A stretch of 64,000 nucleotides of DNA from the NCBI GenBank assembly GCA_039636795.1, contig CP143430.1:620001-684000 (forward strand), given 5' to 3'. This document shows, one piece after another, positions 62,175 to 64,000 of this stretch. Both the position numbers and the translations under genes were made by a program. The number at the start of each line of letters is the position of its first letter. Positions within the stretch are counted from its first letter, which is position 1. The notes below the pieces were generated by a model. The model ran no database searches, was not told where the DNA came from, and was given only the letters and a program-made list of their open reading frames with translations. The DNA is from Micrococcaceae bacterium Sec5.1 (GTDB lineage: Bacteria > Actinomycetota > Actinomycetes > Actinomycetales > Micrococcaceae).

Positions 62175-64000
62175 ATGCTGAGAGACAGCGCCGAAGGGTT
62201 CCGCCCGAAATGCGGACAAGTAGAAAGCAGTGACGTGTCCTTTGTGTCCTCATCAAAGTCGGGGGAGTTATCAGAGTCGCTGCAGCGGCGGCTCATGCCC
62301 CCTGTCCGACTGCTGACGGCAGGTCCTTGGTCAGCACGGCTCACAGGTGACGAACTAGGTCACATTGCTTATGCTGACCGACCTGTGTTGCGGGCGGTCA
62401 AGGCCGTGGTGCGGGACCAGGACTGGCGCACGCCCCAACCGCGGCTGAGCAACATCGAAGTAACGCACAACGACGACGGCCTTCGGGTGCGCTGGGAAGT
62501 TAGGTATGCGGGCTATGGGATCGATTATGGGGGGTTCTTGGCTGCTAGCTTTACGCCGGAAGCCCTGGACATTTCGTTTGAAGGTACTGCTATCCACACT
62601 TTCCGCAGCAACAGGATCGGTTTGGTGGTGCTTCACCCGCCCACTGACGCGGGCCGAGAGATTCGGGTGGAGCATCCCGATGGAACCAAAGAGCGTGCGC
62701 ACTTTCCTGTCGCTATCAGCCCGCACCAGCCGTTCAGGGACATAGCAGCCCTTGAGTGGGTAGATGCAGGCACCGCTTTCCGCTTGTCATTTACCGGCGA
62801 CATCTTCGAGACTGAGGATCAGCGGAACTGGACAGACGCGTCGTTCAAGACCTACAGCACGCCGCTTGCTCGGCCTTTCCCTGTTGTTGTTGCCCGCGGT
62901 GACACCGTACGCCAGGCCGTGCGCATGGCCGCAGCTCCCTTCGAGCCCAAGGAAACGCCGAACAGCGTTTCAGTTGCCCCCTTGCCCAGGAACGACGAGA
63001 CAATCGTGATCGATGCCCGCCTCGGTCTGACTGCGGGACACGTTCCAGCGTTGGCTCTGGGAGCCGGATCACCTTCCCAGACCGTTCCTCCCCTCCCCGG
63101 ACTTGAGGCGGTTCTGGTAGAACTCAGCGAAGGAGCAGATTCGAATTCCCGGTCGGGCTGGGCGAATCAGTTAACTGATGCTGCGAAACAGGCAGCAATC
63201 CATGGCGCCGCTCTCGATATCAGAGCAGTGACCCGCGACCCTGCAGGTGTTGTAGCGGACCTCGAACCGTACTTGTCCCGGACCCTCCGGCTGGGAGTGT
63301 TTGATCCGGTTAGCCACGTGACCGACCATAGCTCGTGGCCGAAATTCAGGTCGGCGGTGCGGGCTGCCGGGTTCAATGGCAGTCTCTTGGCCGGCGCGCG
63401 GTCGCAATTCACGGAATTGAATCGAAATAGCAGCCGCCTCCCGCTGGATGCAGACGCCGTAACCTTCAGTGTCACGCCCCAGACGCATACTTCCGAAGTT
63501 GCCCACATCATCGAGAGCGTGCCGATGCAGGAGCTGGTGCTTGAAAATGCGCTGCGCCTGGGCGGCGGCAAGACCGTCCACGTGGGGCCGGTGACCCTCC
63601 TTCCCAGATTCAACGCCGTTGCAACGTCCGGCGTTGCCTCCGACATGGAATTTGATGAGTTGCAGGCCGAACCTTTCGCGGCTGCTTGGGTCTTGGCAAG
63701 TGTCGCGGCACTAACTCGCAAGGAGGTCGGTTCCGTAACCTTCTTCGAAACATCTGGGCCAAGGGGTATTGCTGACCGTACGGGACGGCTGAACCCTGCC
63801 GGTGAAGTGCTGAAGGAGCTTGCGGCCCTGAGGAGCAGCCCGACGCTGTCAGTTGACCTTTCGACCGATCTTCCCGTCACGATATATCCAGTCCAATCGT
63901 CGGCAGGCCTAGTCGTTTTCGGAGCAAACCTGTCCCAGTCGCGAGTAGACCTTAACATCCACGGACCGGATGACGACGTGGGCGAAGGGCCTCGGCGCCT
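62175..64000 (+). CDS. D-apionolactonase-like protein, 3' end cut by window edge
   Basis: The frame from the ATG at 62175 is open to the end (608 codons). The segments RNRIGLVVLHPP, EHPDGT, PVAISPHQPFRDIAALEW and EDQRNWTDASFKTYSTPLAR are those I associate with D-apionate lactonase (ApnL), which hydrolyses D-apionolactone in D-apiose breakdown. An N-terminal beta region (residues about 40-270) and a later barrel-like part (GVFDPVSHVTDHSSWPKFRS) fit that two-part enzyme. No signal peptide is present. The ribosome site is poor, so a downstream GTG at about 62235 is possible. D-apiose occurs in pectin rhamnogalacturonan II, apiosylated flavonoids and saponins, which fits the rhamnosidases. The assignment is from memory of motifs. 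Confidence 0.7.
   Translation, partial: MLRDSAEGFRPKCGQVESSDVSFVSSSKSGELSESLQRRLMPPVRLLTAGPWSARLTGDELGHIAYADRPVLRAVKAVVRDQDWRTPQPRLSNIEVTHNDDGLRVRWEVRYAGYGIDYGGFLAASFTPEALDISFEGTAIHTFRSNRIGLVVLHPPTDAGREIRVEHPDGTKERAHFPVAISPHQPFRDIAALEWVDAGTAFRLSFTGDIFETEDQRNWTDASFKTYSTPLARPFPVVVARGDTVRQAVRMAAAPFEPKETPNSVSVAPLPRNDETIVIDARLGLTAGHVPALALGAGSPSQTVPPLPGLEAVLVELSEGADSNSRSGWANQLTDAAKQAAIHGAALDIRAVTRDPAGVVADLEPYLSRTLRLGVFDPVSHVTDHSSWPKFRSAVRAAGFNGSLLAGARSQFTELNRNSSRLPLDADAVTFSVTPQTHTSEVAHIIESVPMQELVLENALRLGGGKTVHVGPVTLLPRFNAVATSGVASDMEFDELQAEPFAAAWVLASVAALTRKEVGSVTFFETSGPRGIADRTGRLNPAGEVLKELAALRSSPTLSVDLSTDLPVTIYPVQSSAGLVVFGANLSQSRVDLNIHGPDDDVGEGPRR

Overview
The window reads as a chromosome segment of a high-GC Gram-positive actinobacterium, most likely an Arthrobacter/Paenarthrobacter-type member of the Micrococcaceae. 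This rests on dense GC-rich coding, frequent GTG/TTG starts, ATGA/GTGA overlaps, a purS-purQ-purL cluster, an ABC sugar importer without its own ATPase, and subtilisin-inhibitor-like proteins. The genus is inferred from gene content only; no database was searched.

About 1-21.7 kb looks like ordinary backbone. It holds the start of an MHS-type proton symporter divergent from a GntR/FCD regulator, with a 28-bp two-arm palindrome between them. Next come a DUF503 protein, a small secreted protein and a three-gene, start/stop-overlapping c-di-GMP cassette (GGDEF, unknown, GGDEF-EAL). The purine genes purL-purQ-purS lie on the minus strand, followed by a Cys-rich DUF1540 protein and a D-2-hydroxyacid dehydrogenase. 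A secreted multidomain sialidase, a secreted subtilase, two subtilisin-inhibitor-like genes, an XRE regulator, a methionine aminopeptidase and an OhrR-like MarR regulator complete this part.

About 21.7-64 kb is an accessory island for plant glycosides. Near its left end lies a VOC-protein remnant, and a broken GH42 beta-galactosidase sits at about 25.4 kb. The intact genes encode two secreted tannase-like serine esterases, an aldose epimerase, two GH78 rhamnosidases, two GH43 enzymes, a GH3 enzyme, an HSL-type esterase, three class-C-beta-lactamase-fold esterases, a sugar ABC importer (two permeases, one lipoprotein), an MFS exporter and a 3-hydroxyacyl-CoA-dehydrogenase-like protein. A gene cut by the right edge resembles D-apionolactonase. 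The glycosidases lack signal peptides, so glycosides or oligosaccharides are probably imported and then cleaved inside the cell.

The metabolic core at 26.5-35.7 kb encodes an SMP-30 lactonase, a zinc alcohol dehydrogenase, an FAH-family diketo-acid hydrolase, an IlvD/EDD sugar-acid dehydratase, an FAD plus 4Fe-4S D-lactate/glycolate-type dehydrogenase and an SDR. Together they fit a non-phosphorylating route: sugar, lactone, aldonate, 2-keto-3-deoxy acid, 2,4-diketo acid, then pyruvate plus lactate (6-deoxyhexose) or glycolate (pentose). Two paralogous IclR regulators flank the module. A recurrent 15-bp box (TTCCA-N5-TGGAA, degenerate) lies upstream of most transcription units from 24 to 60 kb, which suggests one island-wide regulon. 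A stand-alone LacI-type DNA-binding domain with an unrecognised C-terminal domain, and two AACCGGTT-core palindromes, suggest a second regulatory layer. No transposase, integrase, tRNA, rRNA or CRISPR array was seen.
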